NCBI RefSeq assembly: GCF_001645685.2
Contig: NZ_CP017080.1
Span: 3,091,051-3,155,050, forward strand
DNA length: 64,000 nucleotides
Origin: Peribacillus muralis
Lineage (GTDB): Bacteria; Bacillota; Bacilli; Bacillales; DSM-1321
Direction of reading: 5' to 3'
The translations under genes and the position numbers were made by a program. Position 1 is the stretch's first letter; every line of letters begins with the position of its first letter. Shown in pieces: positions 17,972 to 27,206 of this stretch. Under the pieces are notes generated by a model. It made no database searches and was not told the origin of the DNA. It was given only the letters and a program-made list of their open reading frames with translations.

Positions 17972-19078
17972 CTATTTACGTGGTTTTTTATAAAAAGGTG
18001 TTTGTATGATAACGGCTTTCAAACGTTTGGAGCGTATTTCCACTTCGACTGTTGCATCCAGTACCGAGTATTCCTTATCGATAAGCACCAATCCAACATT
18101 TTTCTTCAATGTAGGGGATTGGGTTCCGGTCGTGACCTCGCCAATGATTTTGTCGCCGCTGTATATCTTATAACCATGACGGGGAATCCCGCGGTCAATC
18201 ATCTCAATTCCAACAAGCTTGCGGGGAGCCCCTTTTTCCTTTTGTTCGGCAAGAACGGCTTTCCCGAAAAAATCAGCCTCCTTATCCACTTTCACTGCAA
18301 AACCGATTCCAGCCTCTATCGGCGTGATGTCGGCCGATAGCTCCTGCCCATATAGCGGCAGCTTTGCTTCGAATCGCAGCGTATCCCGCGCACCCAAACC
18401 GATCGGCTGAATTCCTTCTTCCTGCCCGGCATCCAAAATCGCCTTCCATAGGGCAGGACCATTTTCACTGCGGCTATATATTTCAAAACCATCTTCACCT
18501 GTATATCCGGTACGGGAAACGATCGTTGCGATCCCGTTGATCATGACGTTTTCCTTGAACTTGAAAAAGCCAATTTCACTTAGGTCCGTGTCACCGGACA
18601 GTTTTTGCAATATCTCCTCAGCAGCCGGTCCTTGAAGGGCTAGCTGTGTATAGTCACTCGATACATTCGTAAGTTGGACATCATCCGGACAATTGGCCTG
18701 CAGCCAGTTAAAATCTTTTTCCGTGTTTGCTGCATTGACCACGAGCAAATAGTCGTCTTCGGCCAGTTTATAAACGATGAGATCATCAACCGTACCACCG
18801 TTTTCATAACACATAGCCGTATACAGCGCACCGCCCTGCTGCAGCTTCGATACATCGTTGGTAAGCATCTTCTGTAAAAAAGGGAGGCTTCCAGACCCCT
18901 TGACAACAACCTCACCCATATGGGATACATCGAATAATCCCGCCTTTGTACGGACTGCTTCATGCTCATCCTTGATGCCCGAAAATTGAACGGGAAGTTC
19001 CCAGCCGCCAAAATCAATCGTTTTTCCTCCGCTTTCCTGATAAACCTCGAATAGTGGTGTTCTTTTTAAATTGGTCAA
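17972..19078 (-). CDS. gcvT: Aminomethyltransferase (glycine cleavage T-protein)
   Basis: Transfers the methylene group from aminomethylated GcvH to tetrahydrofolate and releases ammonia. 368 residues, with [29 protein letters not shown], a folate-binding [14 protein letters not shown] segment and a C-terminal barrel ending in TPFYKKPRK. First gene of gcvT-gcvPA-gcvPB, about 90 bases downstream of the riboswitch terminator. Confidence 0.98.
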   Translation of the reverse strand: MTNLKRTPLFEVYQESGGKTIDFGGWELPVQFSGIKDEHEAVRTKAGLFDVSHMGEVVVKGSGSLPFLQKMLTNDVSKLQQGGALYTAMCYENGGTVDDLIVYKLAEDDYLLVVNAANTEKDFNWLQANCPDDVQLTNVSSDYTQLALQGPAAEEILQKLSGDTDLSEIGFFKFKENVMINGIATIVSRTGYTGEDGFEIYSRSENGPALWKAILDAGQEEGIQPIGLGARDTLRFEAKLPLYGQELSADITPIEAGIGFAVKVDKEADFFGKAVLAEQKEKGAPRKLVGIEMIDRGIPRHGYKIYSGDKIIGEVTTGTQSPTLKKNVGLVLIDKEYSVLDATVEVEIRSKRLKAVIIQTPFYKKPRK

Positions 19079-19165
19079 AAAATGACCCCCTTCGGATTTT
19101 TTTTGGATTAAATGGCTTCATTGATCAATTAGCTTCTTAATCATTCGTGTTTCGGAAAAAAGCAC

Positions 19166-19365
19166 AAAAAGGACAGAGAAAGCCCCCATGAGCTTTTTCT
19201 CTGTCCTGAAACCTGAAAGTTTACCTATATGATAGGTTTTCCCCTTTGGTGGCCGTCCTTAATTGGCGGCGCTCTCCAGAGTTGCGTCCAATAAGAGTTC
19301 TTTTGCCTGAGAGATTCACTGCTAAGTTTGCTCCTTCGGCGCTACATTCGTAGTCTCTCCCCTTA
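19166..19365 (-). ncRNA. Tandem glycine riboswitch with terminator stem, upstream of gcvT
   Basis: On the minus strand two consecutive aptamer-like blocks are readable. The first (about 19362-19288) has GGGGAGAGACTACG, GCGCCGAAGGAGCAA and CTCTCAGGCAAAAG. The second (about 19280-19208) has CTGGAGAG, CCACCAAAGGGGAAA and AACTTTCAGGT. A stem GGACAGAGAAA/TTTCTCTGTCC follows at 19206-19171, then T residues. This is the classical two-aptamer arrangement in front of gcvT: glycine binding opens transcription of the operon. The remaining 19366-19729 stretch has no gene that I can see and must hold the gcvT and yqhH promoters. Confidence 0.95.
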
Positions 19366-19729
19366 TCTTCAACCGCATATAGATGGGTTACGAATGAAAG
19401 GGATCACTCCCGAGCATTCTTAATCCCTGGCATTCATGGAACGTGTTCGCTGCCTCCTCTTTTGAAAACTCCCGAAACTGATTGTATGCTCGCTTCAGTT
19501 AACTTGGATAAAGTGGGAGCCTATGGCCCATACTATGAAAAAACGAGCCACAAAATCAAAGTGCTACATGCATGGGAAATTGGAATTTTCTAAATATACT
19601 TATATCCTACCCTAAGAAACTTATCTCTGCAATATCTTTTGGAGATAATATTTTTCTTATTTCACATACGGAATGTTCGGATTTCGACCATATATTAAGG
19701 AAATTATGATGTAAGAGGGAGTTATTTCT

Positions 19730-21418
19730 ATGAAAATCAATATATCCTCCAATTCTGAATGGAATGATGAGTTTCTGCAAAAAATTGAAAATGACGGCCC
19801 ATGGGGAAATTGGGAGCTTTTTAAGCTGGCTGTTCAAATGGAGAAAAAACTCATCATCCCTGATTTTGAAGGGTTACAGGCACCCAAGCACCTTCCTCAT
19901 TTAACCTCGCTTCCCCATCAATTGGAGGCAGCAAAACAAGTCGTGGAAACGATGAATGGAAAGGCCATTTTAGCTGATGAGGTGGGACTCGGAAAAACGA
20001 TCGAAGCTGGGCTGATTTTAAAGGAATATATGATACGCGGTCTTGTCAAAAAGGTTTTGATCCTTGTACCTGCTTCCCTCGTTTCACAATGGGCATTTGA
20101 ATTGAATACGAAATTTCATATCCCGGCAGTCGCCCAAAGGAAAAGCTATGTTTGGGAATCATGTGATGTTGTCATTTCTTCCATTGATACTGCGAAACGC
20201 GCTCCACATCGTGATATCATTTTCAATCAGGAATATGACTTCATCATCATTGATGAGGCTCATAAACTTAAAAATAACAAGACGAAGAACTATGAATTCG
20301 TCCAAAACCTGAAAAAGAAATTTTGTTTGCTCCTGACGGCAACTCCCATCCAAAATAAAGTGGAGGAGATCTTCCACCTTGTTTCCTTACTGAAACCAGG
20401 CCACTTAGGTAACGCGTCACTCTTTTCGGAGAAATATAAAGGAAAAGGAAAGAACATAATCGAAGACGAACGCCTCAAGGAACTGGTCAACACGGTCATG
20501 ATTCGCAATCGAAGGGCCGATACTGGGATTGAATGGACAAAAAGGCATGTGGAAACCATCATCATCGAGTTTTCCCCGACCGAACAAGCCTTATATGATG
20601 CCGTTTCCCAATTCAAGCCTCTTTCAGATGGAACGAAAGGAAGCGCCTTTTCCGCTCTCACTCTCCAAAGAGAAGCTTGCTCAAGCAGGGAGGCGGTCTA
20701 TTACACATTAAAAAATATGAAAGCAAAATATGAGGAGCCTTCGCCCGACTATACCGCAAAGCTTGATGATTTATTTACAAAAGTGAATGAAACGGTTCAG
20801 AACTCGAAGGCCGAAAAGGCTCTGGAACTCATCAAAAAAATCGATGATAAAGTAATCATTTTCACTGAATACAGAGCAACCCAACTTTATTTACAATGGT
20901 ATTTACAACAAAACGGCATATCCTCCGTCCCTTTTCGCGGCGGCTTCAAACGCGGAAAGAAAGACTGGATGAGAGAATTGTTTCAAAAGAACATACAAGT
21001 ATTAATTGCTACAGAAGCTGGCGGTGAAGGGATAAACCTGCAGTTTTGCCATCATTTGATTAATTTCGACCTACCATGGAACCCGATGAGACTTGAGCAA
21101 AGAATCGGGCGGATTCATCGGCTTGGTCAAGAAGAAGATGTCATGATTTATAACTTTGCCACGAAAAATACGGTTGAAGAGCATATTCTCAAGTTACTAT
21201 ATGAAAAGATTAATTTGTTTGAAAAGGTAATTGGGGAATTGGATGATATTCTAACCAAATTGGATATCAGCAATATTGAAGAATATTTAATAGATGTAGT
21301 CGGCGAGTCGAAAACCGAGGGTGAGATGAAAATCAAAATGGATAATTTTTCTTCGTTAATCCAATTCGCTCAAGCCATGAAGGAAGGTGAGGTTCATGCA
21401 GCAACAGGAAATTCATGA
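19730..21418 (+). CDS. yqhH: SNF2-family DEAD/DEAH helicase YqhH
   Basis: 562-residue SWI2/SNF2-type ATPase. Motif I is DEVGLGKTIEAGLI (about residues 83-96), the DEAH box is in IIIDEAHKLKNNK, motif III is LLTATPIQNK, and the C-terminal helicase domain ends with the LEQRIGRIHRLGQ arginine-finger motif. RapA/HepA-like, but it lacks the long flanking domains. Translation start at ATG after GAGGG. Its coding sequence overlaps that of yqhG by 23 bases. Cellular role not established by the sequence. Confidence 0.92.
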   Translation: MKINISSNSEWNDEFLQKIENDGPWGNWELFKLAVQMEKKLIIPDFEGLQAPKHLPHLTSLPHQLEAAKQVVETMNGKAILADEVGLGKTIEAGLILKEYMIRGLVKKVLILVPASLVSQWAFELNTKFHIPAVAQRKSYVWESCDVVISSIDTAKRAPHRDIIFNQEYDFIIIDEAHKLKNNKTKNYEFVQNLKKKFCLLLTATPIQNKVEEIFHLVSLLKPGHLGNASLFSEKYKGKGKNIIEDERLKELVNTVMIRNRRADTGIEWTKRHVETIIIEFSPTEQALYDAVSQFKPLSDGTKGSAFSALTLQREACSSREAVYYTLKNMKAKYEEPSPDYTAKLDDLFTKVNETVQNSKAEKALELIKKIDDKVIIFTEYRATQLYLQWYLQQNGISSVPFRGGFKRGKKDWMRELFQKNIQVLIATEAGGEGINLQFCHHLINFDLPWNPMRLEQRIGRIHRLGQEEDVMIYNFATKNTVEEHILKLLYEKINLFEKVIGELDDILTKLDISNIEEYLIDVVGESKTEGEMKIKMDNFSSLIQFAQAMKEGEVHAATGNS

Positions 21419-22193
21419 TTTTTTACGAACTTACTTTAAAGCCAATGATTGCGAAATACTGGACGATGCAACCTCTCATCTCACCATTCAACTGACAATC
21501 GACATGGATAAAGAGTTAATGAATCGGCCTTTTTATTGGCATTATCTAGAAAAGACAGGCGGTATCCCGAACCCGGCAAGAATCACTTTCATAACCGATC
21601 AAGAAAAAGCACCGGCAGATTTAAAGGGGGAAATGATTCATTTCGGTTCACCTCGCCTTCATCAAATTATTCAATCCACAAAAAAACTGGCCGGGTATAC
21701 GAGACTATTCGAGAATACACCACCGGCCAAAGGCGGGAATCACCCATTATTTCCATGGCTGACACTCAATGTGAAAATATCATATCAATGCGATCGTAAA
21801 AAAGATACATTTATGTCCATCGGTTTGAATCTCATCTCAGGGGAAATCAAGGAGGATTTCCACAATCGGCTCTTGCCAGTCAAGGTTACTCCTAAGATAC
21901 CGGATTACTCCTTTACCCTTTCACCGCTCATCAAGCCTAAGAGTGGATTGGCAAGACTGGATACATACATCAGAACCAGCTTCGAGGAAGATGATCACAC
22001 TTGGGCGGAAGAAGCCATGAGACGCTGGCAGGATGACTTGAATCTGCTGGAGCATTTTTACAAAGACATGGATGAAAAAAGTGAAAGCTATTTTACCGAA
22101 AAAGAGGCGCTCAAGGCCCAATATGAGCCAAACATCCGCATATCGATCATTAACGGAGGATTGTTTTACCTTTCAGACCGAGCATTGGGATAA
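21396..22193 (+). CDS. yqhG: Conserved protein YqhG
   Basis: 265-residue soluble protein with no membrane segment. It starts at ATG 21396 (AAGGTGAGG site upstream); an in-frame GTG at 21387 is the alternative. It is translationally coupled to yqhH by overlap, which suggests that they act together, as in B. subtilis. The C-terminal half is rich in charged residues (EEDDHTWAEEAMRRWQDD). Function unknown. Confidence 0.88.
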   Translation: MQQQEIHDFLRTYFKANDCEILDDATSHLTIQLTIDMDKELMNRPFYWHYLEKTGGIPNPARITFITDQEKAPADLKGEMIHFGSPRLHQIIQSTKKLAGYTRLFENTPPAKGGNHPLFPWLTLNVKISYQCDRKKDTFMSIGLNLISGEIKEDFHNRLLPVKVTPKIPDYSFTLSPLIKPKSGLARLDTYIRTSFEEDDHTWAEEAMRRWQDDLNLLEHFYKDMDEKSESYFTEKEALKAQYEPNIRISIINGGLFYLSDRALG

Positions 22194-22309
22194 TCCGTCC
22201 CTCATTGTTATTAATCCGGCCTAACTCGAGATTAATCCGTCCCACATTGTATTAATCCGGCCTAACTCGAGATTAATTCGTCCCACAACGCCATTAATAC
22301 GGCCTAACA
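22190..22309. repeat. Short tandem repeat, six units of about 20-21 bp
   Basis: Six successive units begin (A)TTAATCCG or a variant and alternate between two forms: TTAATCCGTCCCACATTG and TTAATCCGGCCTAACTCGAG. The composite period is 41-42 bases (unit starts near 22191, 22233 and 22274). The array begins at the last codon of yqhG and fills the gap to the comG/yqzE terminator. Confidence 0.85.
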
Positions 22310-22344
22310 TGTAAATGTGAATCAAAATTCAAATAAAAAATAAC

Positions 22345-22384
22345 TGTAAGCAAACTCCCGTATTTTAATCGAGTTTGCCTACAG
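22345..22384 (-). terminator. Terminator of the comG-yqzE operon, CTGTAG-CAAACTC type
   Basis: On the minus strand CTGTAGGCAAACTC pairs with GAGTTTGCTTACAG around an A/T-rich loop, followed by TTATTTTTTATTT. Confidence 0.8.
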
Positions 22385-22421
22385 TTTGAGATGTCCTTGT
22401 GCATCGTTGAGGATATCTGTT

Positions 22422-22607
22422 TCATTTTTTGATATTTTTCCTTACGAACATCGTCAACGCAAAAGGGACAATGCCAAACCAATGGGACATCCCATGATTT
22501 TTATCCTCTTTTCTATGACGCCGCTTTTCTTTTCGTTCTTTTTTGGTCAGATTAAAATATTCGACAAACTGTTGCGTCAAAAATTTTATATAAGCATTAG
22601 TAGACAT
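22422..22607 (-). CDS. yqzE: YqzE family protein
   Basis: 61-residue basic protein with an N-terminal NAYIKFLTQQFVEYFN segment, a lysine/arginine-rich middle (KKERKEKRRHRKEDK) and a hydrophobic C-terminal segment with FGIVPFALTMF. This pattern matches B. subtilis YqzE, encoded directly downstream of comGG. It is 82 bases after comGG on the same strand and before the operon terminator. Function unknown. Confidence 0.85.
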   Translation of the reverse strand: MSTNAYIKFLTQQFVEYFNLTKKERKEKRRHRKEDKNHGMSHWFGIVPFALTMFVRKNIKK

Positions 22608-22689
22608 TTGAAATCACCCTATGCGTAGCATGCCCGTTTTCCGCCGCTTTTATTCCTCCCCTTCTCTTAAACGAACCTAGGCCCTGAGT

Positions 22690-23076
22690 TCATCCCACCT
22701 GTTTTTCGATCCACCCGACCACCATCCCCGCTTCTTTATCATATTGAATGATGATCCTTCCCACTCGATCATTAGCAGTCGTGGAAGAAAATTCGATAAA
22801 GGCATATCGACCGTCTTGTTTCATTAACGAATACCGCACCAAACCATTGGGGTACGAAATGTCCCCTTGAAAAATTTCCGGAGTTTCCTCCTCCCACCCT
22901 GCCGTCACCTCCTTAACGGCAAGGTGAACAAGATGATCGGCCACTAGTGACTCTTCCACTTCTTTATAAAATCTTTTATCGATGATAAATTGATCAATCA
23001 TTAAAATCATCAGCATGATGAAAATACTGGCTATAATCAGCACCATCGGGAAAACGACTCCTTTTTGATTATTCAT
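22690..23076 (-). CDS. comGG: Competence minor pseudopilin ComGG
   Basis: 128 residues beginning MNNQKGVVFPMVLIIASIF, a short positively charged leader followed by a membrane helix. It lacks the classical GFTLIE prepilin motif, as usual for ComGG. It overlaps the end of comGF by 8 bases; ATG 23076 has an AGGA site. It is a minor pseudopilin of the DNA-uptake pilus, identified mainly by operon position. Confidence 0.85.
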   Translation of the reverse strand: MNNQKGVVFPMVLIIASIFIMLMILMIDQFIIDKRFYKEVEESLVADHLVHLAVKEVTAGWEEETPEIFQGDISYPNGLVRYSLMKQDGRYAFIEFSSTTANDRVGRIIIQYDKEAGMVVGWIEKQVG

Positions 23077-23548
23077 CGGCTTCCTGCACATTTTTAAGAT
23101 AAGGATGAAAGCTGCGGCTAAAAGTAGTCCCGGCCTTGTCCGTTATTTCCAAGATAATGACGCCGCCATCCTTCTCCACCTTAAATCGCGAAATATTCTG
23201 TAAAATGACTTCATGTCCCATTCCATCCACCCTCCTGCGAACCTTATCTTCATATTGTTCAATGAACGACAATTTTTCACCTGTAAGTAAATATAATCGG
23301 TTTCCAGCTACATCCTGAAACTTTGAGCTTCGAACCTCCTGCTGCATTTGCATGGTAAAGACCTCCCACTCTTTAGGATGCAATTTGTCAATGGCCCCTA
23401 CCTGGGTTTGAATGATTGAAAAAAGCTGCAAGACAAAAAGAGAGATAATCAGCAAAATCAGCAGCGAAAAAAGCATTTCGATCATCGTAAAGCCATCATT
23501 TTGTCGCAGTATCACAAATGGTTTGACTTCTTCCTGACGCATCTTCAT
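23069..23548 (-). CDS. comGF: Competence minor pseudopilin ComGF
   Basis: 159 residues with a prepilin-like site NDGFTMIEMLFSLLILLII and the conserved RRVDGMGH motif near the middle, as in ComGF. The 5' end overlaps comGE by about 50 bases. The start is uncertain: ATG 23548 has a distant AAGGA site, and a TTG at 23566 is in frame. Confidence 0.85.
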   Translation of the reverse strand: MKMRQEEVKPFVILRQNDGFTMIEMLFSLLILLIISLFVLQLFSIIQTQVGAIDKLHPKEWEVFTMQMQQEVRSSKFQDVAGNRLYLLTGEKLSFIEQYEDKVRRRVDGMGHEVILQNISRFKVEKDGGVIILEITDKAGTTFSRSFHPYLKNVQEADE

Positions 23549-23834
23549 AACGTACACATCCTTCAATAGTCCCCATTGAGTCTTTACCGTCTTTCCAGAT
23601 CATGCGATACATTCTTTCTTGAATTATGAATTCCTGCTCCATGCCTTGTATCTCCCCATCCATGAACGCCGTCAATCTCTCATACAATAAATGATGGGCT
23701 TCCGTTCTCATGATCATATTTTTGCGGTCCGTCATCACTTTCTCCAGAATCGGTAAAATCGACAGCACCAAAAATATACAAACAGAAAAGGCGGCTATCA
23801 GCTCAAGGTAGACATACCCTTTACAATTTCTCAA
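23496..23834 (-). CDS. comGE: Competence minor pseudopilin ComGE
   Basis: 112 residues. TTG start at 23834 with GGGAGG about 7 bases upstream. The N-terminus RNCKGYVYLELIAAFSVCIF has a Gly-Tyr prepilin-like junction and a hydrophobic helix. It overlaps comGD by 14 bases. Needed for assembly of the transformation pseudopilus in the family. Confidence 0.85.
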   Translation of the reverse strand: MRNCKGYVYLELIAAFSVCIFLVLSILPILEKVMTDRKNMIMRTEAHHLLYERLTAFMDGEIQGMEQEFIIQERMYRMIWKDGKDSMGTIEGCVRYEDASGRSQTICDTATK

Positions 23835-24258
23835 TCCTGAACCTCCCTTTACCGATATTCAGAACCAATTTGTACTTCCCTTTTGGCGTGTCAATCCTCA
23901 TCGTTCCTGCCTTTGATACATTTCCATTTTGATTAAAATGAAAGCTATGCCCCAAAGTGCTACTTAAAAAGTGAACATCTGCCGGTATGCTCCGTTCCAA
24001 GATCCTTCCCTCCTTGTACGAGGAAATGATATAAATCTTATTCCCGTTATTGATATGCAGGTAAATCAGGCTTTCATGGCTGATGGCATATTGTTGTGCA
24101 TAAAAAAGATCCTCATGAAATTGGGAAAGGAACATCCTTTCTTCCATCCCTTTATGGAAGCGCGGATATAAATTGGGGGTTATGGAAAGCAGCAGTACGA
24201 AAATGGTGAGGACAATAAGGGTTTCCGACATGGTAAATCCCCCATTGGCAGTTTTCAT
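23821..24258 (-). CDS. comGD: Competence minor pseudopilin ComGD
   Basis: 145 residues with the type IV prepilin motif GGFTMSETLIVLTIFVLLL. The ATG at 24258 follows AAAGGA closely; an in-frame TTG at 24279 has no site. The C-terminal GKGRFRIEKL matches the usual ComGD ending (GSGRVNVERK in B. subtilis as I recall it). Confidence 0.88.
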   Translation of the reverse strand: MKTANGGFTMSETLIVLTIFVLLLSITPNLYPRFHKGMEERMFLSQFHEDLFYAQQYAISHESLIYLHINNGNKIYIISSYKEGRILERSIPADVHFLSSTLGHSFHFNQNGNVSKAGTMRIDTPKGKYKLVLNIGKGRFRIEKL

Positions 24259-24271
24259 TATTCCTTTTCTT

Positions 24272-24580
24272 CTACTCAACGATCGTTATCTTTCCATTTT
24301 TGTCCAAACTAATATCATCTCCATTCGGACAGGATGTCTGATTAAGGTAGCCTTGACTTTCCAATTCATCGATACTTCCAGGCAGCTTGGCATTGTCAAT
24401 TTCATATGCCTGCACTTGAGCTTGAGCCATCTTAACGAATGCTTCACATCCTCTAGAATGGATTGTCGATTGATTCTTGGTGATATTGGGAATCGTAATA
24501 ATCAAAAGTATCGATATGACAAGTAAAACAATAAGCATCTCAATTAGGGTGAAACCTCTTTCATTCAAAACTTTTTTCAT
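24272..24580 (-). CDS. comGC: Competence major pseudopilin ComGC
   Basis: 102 residues. A short leader ends at the prepilin peptidase site RGFTLIEM, followed by the hydrophobic helix LIVLLVISILLIITIPNI. The RGCEAF and TSCPNGD segments carry the two cysteines that form the disulfide of ComGC. I chose ATG 24580 (GGAGCAGGA upstream). It is the main subunit of the transformation pilus and is processed by ComC. Confidence 0.95.
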   Translation of the reverse strand: MKKVLNERGFTLIEMLIVLLVISILLIITIPNITKNQSTIHSRGCEAFVKMAQAQVQAYEIDNAKLPGSIDELESQGYLNQTSCPNGDDISLDKNGKITIVE

Positions 24581-24647
24581 ATCTTCCTGCTCCAAAGCCT
24601 TTGGATTCAAAATGGCTTTCGTGCAGTTTTCACCTCCTAATAAAATT

Positions 24648-25679
24648 CTATATACCTTCGAGCAATGAAAACATCGGCAGTAAAACCGCTAAATAAATCG
24701 ATACGATCAAGAGACCAATCACCGAAAACATTAGGGGCTGGAGAATTTTCAGGATGCCATTCATTCTCTCCTCCATTTTCTCAAGCAAAAATCGGCTGTA
24801 ATGAAGCAACTCCACATCTAGCCTGCCATATTTTTGTCCATTTGCGGCAATCACTGACAAATTCATATCAAAATACGGAAGCTCCCGGAAAACCATTTCA
24901 AGCGAACGGCCCTCTGTCAGATCATCCTTAATGATCGAACATAGTTTTTGGTAGAATGGCTGCTGCTGATTTATCGAAAATAATTTAATGCTTTCGTTAA
25001 TGGACAATCCCCCGGAAAGCATACCGCTGAATTGGCTCGCAAAAAAATAGGTTTCATATAATTTGATGAAGCTCCCGAATATTGGAATGCCCATTAATAT
25101 TCTTCGCTGCCGTAAAGGGCATAATCTGTCAAACCAAAAATGCTTGAACAGAAGTAAGCATAGGAACAAGCCAAGCAAAATGAAGGGAAGAAGAGGAAGA
25201 ATGAAGGAAAACGCTGACAACAGGATCAGGATGGCATTTTGGTCGACATCCATCGTGACATAGATAGCTTGAAATTTAGGAAGAAGGACACTTTGGAGAA
25301 TATAAAACACGATACTTACAAAAAAAATCAAGAATATGGGGTAAATCAATATTTTTTTTACTTTATCCATATCTTCCGTTCTTTTCTTCCAATATCCCCC
25401 TCCTTCTTTCAACGCCCGATCAAGGTCGCCGTACTGCTCCCCATAAAAGATATAACTAACAAGTTGAGGATGAAAATGAAGATGGGTCAGCACCTGATGC
25501 AAGGGATAGCCATTTCTTAAATCTTGTAAGGCTTTAGCAAAATCGCCCGCCTTCTTCTTAGATTCTTGAAACTCCAGAAAATGGATAGCTTCTGCCAAGG
25601 GATAGCCATGACTTAATAATTCCCCTAGCTTCGTTACGAAGACGGCTTGTTCCTTCAACTGCCATTTACTTTTTGCCAT
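24648..25679 (-). CDS. comGB: Competence pilus platform protein ComGB
   Basis: Polytopic GspF/PilC-type inner-membrane platform for pilus assembly. 343 residues from the ATG at 25679, which overlaps the end of comGA by 14 bases. T2SSF domains are recognisable from LGELLSHGYPLAEAI and the second-half LSGGLSINESI motif, with three main hydrophobic segments. Further-upstream in-frame starts would run deep into comGA and look less likely. Confidence 0.93.
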   Translation of the reverse strand: MAKSKWQLKEQAVFVTKLGELLSHGYPLAEAIHFLEFQESKKKAGDFAKALQDLRNGYPLHQVLTHLHFHPQLVSYIFYGEQYGDLDRALKEGGGYWKKRTEDMDKVKKILIYPIFLIFFVSIVFYILQSVLLPKFQAIYVTMDVDQNAILILLSAFSFILPLLPFILLGLFLCLLLFKHFWFDRLCPLRQRRILMGIPIFGSFIKLYETYFFASQFSGMLSGGLSINESIKLFSINQQQPFYQKLCSIIKDDLTEGRSLEMVFRELPYFDMNLSVIAANGQKYGRLDVELLHYSRFLLEKMEERMNGILKILQPLMFSVIGLLIVSIYLAVLLPMFSLLEGI

Positions 25680-26721
25680 CTTGATATACCAACCGGTCAT
25701 ATTCCTGTGAATCGACATAGCCCATCGCAACGGCTTTTCCAATTTCATCCCTTAATCGGCGATAGCTGATGAACGCGCTGCCCTTTTCGTCCTTAAGCAT
25801 GTGAATAAGGTCGACCAAACTTTTTCCATATAGCATTTCATACACACTTGCCCTTTTCGCACAATTACAGTCGCCCATGCATGCAAGGCAGCGAAGTTCA
25901 ACCAACCGCTGCGCCGTCACGCCAATCAAGCTTTGTTCAATCTCAAGCAAGCTTACACCAAATTCCAGCAATCTGGAGATGGCGCCTTGAGCATCCCTCG
26001 TATGCATCGTCGTAAGAATCAAGTGGCCGGTCAATGCGGCACGCACCGCGATTTTTGCCGTTTCTGCATCCCTGATTTCCCCCACTATGATCACATCAGG
26101 ATCATGCCGCAGCACAGCTTTTAAGCCGACGGAATAGGTAATGCCCGCCTTTTCATTAATTTGGACCTGCAGCACCTTTTCGGACACATTTTCAATCGGA
26201 TCTTCAAGTGTAATGATGTTTCGAGTAAGCATCACATGTGCATGATGGAGCAGGGAATATAAAGTCGTCGTTTTCCCGCTGCCTGTTGGACCTGTAAGAA
26301 TAAGCATGCCATGGGAGTGCTTCAAAAGCGCAATTAATTTTTGAGCGGTTTTCGGGAATAAGGATAATTGTTCCAGAGGAAGGATCTTCTGTTGGGGTAT
26401 CAAGCGGATGACCAGACTTTCGAGATAGGCAGTGGGAAGTGTGGAGAGGCGGAGCCCTACCACTTGGTCCGCTAAATTCATGGTGATGGCACCACTTTGC
26501 GGCCTCCTTTTCTCGCCAATATCCATCGCGGCAAGGAACTTCAAATGGGCTATCAGCCTTTCAGCTTCAAAGAACGATAACGTTTCCTGAGGTACGAGCT
26601 TATTATCTATCCTGAACTGGATAAATGGTCCCTCCTTGCGAAAAAAAATGTGGATGTCCGACGCCGATAACTGAATGGCACGAGTAAGGATTTTTTCTGC
26701 TGTCTTTTCAATTGATATCAA
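25666..26721 (-). CDS. comGA: Competence pilus ATPase ComGA
   Basis: Traffic ATPase of the GspE/PilB family that powers the DNA-uptake pilus. About 351 residues. Walker A GPTGSGKTT, Asp box (TLEDPIENV), Walker B (DPDVIIVGEIRD) and His box (HLILTTMHTRDA) are present, and a cysteine cluster follows (CLACMGDCNC). The start is uncertain: TTG at 26721 gives MISIEKTAEKIL, which lines up with B. subtilis ComGA and lies 11 bases after AGGAGG, whereas ATG 26730 lies only 2 bases after it. Confidence 0.95.
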   Translation of the reverse strand: MISIEKTAEKILTRAIQLSASDIHIFFRKEGPFIQFRIDNKLVPQETLSFFEAERLIAHLKFLAAMDIGEKRRPQSGAITMNLADQVVGLRLSTLPTAYLESLVIRLIPQQKILPLEQLSLFPKTAQKLIALLKHSHGMLILTGPTGSGKTTTLYSLLHHAHVMLTRNIITLEDPIENVSEKVLQVQINEKAGITYSVGLKAVLRHDPDVIIVGEIRDAETAKIAVRAALTGHLILTTMHTRDAQGAISRLLEFGVSLLEIEQSLIGVTAQRLVELRCLACMGDCNCAKRASVYEMLYGKSLVDLIHMLKDEKGSAFISYRRLRDEIGKAVAMGYVDSQEYDRLVYQDGKK

Positions 26722-26789
26722 ATCATTCATCACCTCCTGTTTTTCTTGAAGTAATATTTCGACAACGAACGACAATTTCCTGCTTTATC

Positions 26790-26822
26790 AATAAAAAAAT
26801 CCCCGAAAAATTTCGAGAATCA
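26790..26822 (-). terminator. Likely terminator of mgsR
   Basis: On the minus strand CTCGAA/TTCGGG with a 4-base loop is followed by ATTTTTTTATT, directly after the mgsR stop codon and before comGA. Confidence 0.6.
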
Positions 26823-26825
26823 TCA

Positions 26826-27206
26826 TTACATGCTCATTTTCAAATCCTGTTTTTTTGAAACCAAATTCTTCAATGCATCTTCATTGTGGCCGATCACTAA
26901 TTTTTCCCCATCGGTAAGGATGGGCCTTCTTAATAGCCTTGGCTCTTTTGTAAGTAATTGGATCACATCAAAAAGCATCATTTCGTCAATATTAACATGT
27001 AAGCCTTTAAATGCCTCACTTCTAGTTGCCAATACCTCATCTAGCCCTTCTGTTGTCAATTCAAGAATTCGCATTAACTCTGCCTCCGTCGGAGTTTCTC
27101 TGAATAAATGGCGCTCGTCGAAGGAAATATGATTGGCATTTAACCATTTTTTTGTTTTACGGCAAGATGTACAACTAGGATACGAAAAGAAAGTTAATCG
27201 TTCCAT
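26826..27206 (-). CDS. mgsR: Spx/ArsC-family regulator MgsR
   Basis: 126-residue thioredoxin-fold protein of the ArsC/Spx family with the redox motif CTSC at residues 12-15 and the family segment RLLRRPIL. In B. subtilis the gene next to comGA is yqgZ (mgsR), a modulator of the general stress regulon that binds RNA polymerase; both identity and location agree. Start ATG with GGGG upstream. Spx itself is encoded elsewhere in Bacillus, so this is a paralogue. Confidence 0.9.
   Translation of the reverse strand: MERLTFFSYPSCTSCRKTKKWLNANHISFDERHLFRETPTEAELMRILELTTEGLDEVLATRSEAFKGLHVNIDEMMLFDVIQLLTKEPRLLRRPILTDGEKLVIGHNEDALKNLVSKKQDLKMSM

Noticed and set aside
26735..26825. ComK box upstream of comGA
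   Set aside because: A/T-rich runs are present, but no AAAA-N5-TTTT pair is seen with the correct helical spacing; the hairpin there fits an mgsR terminator better.
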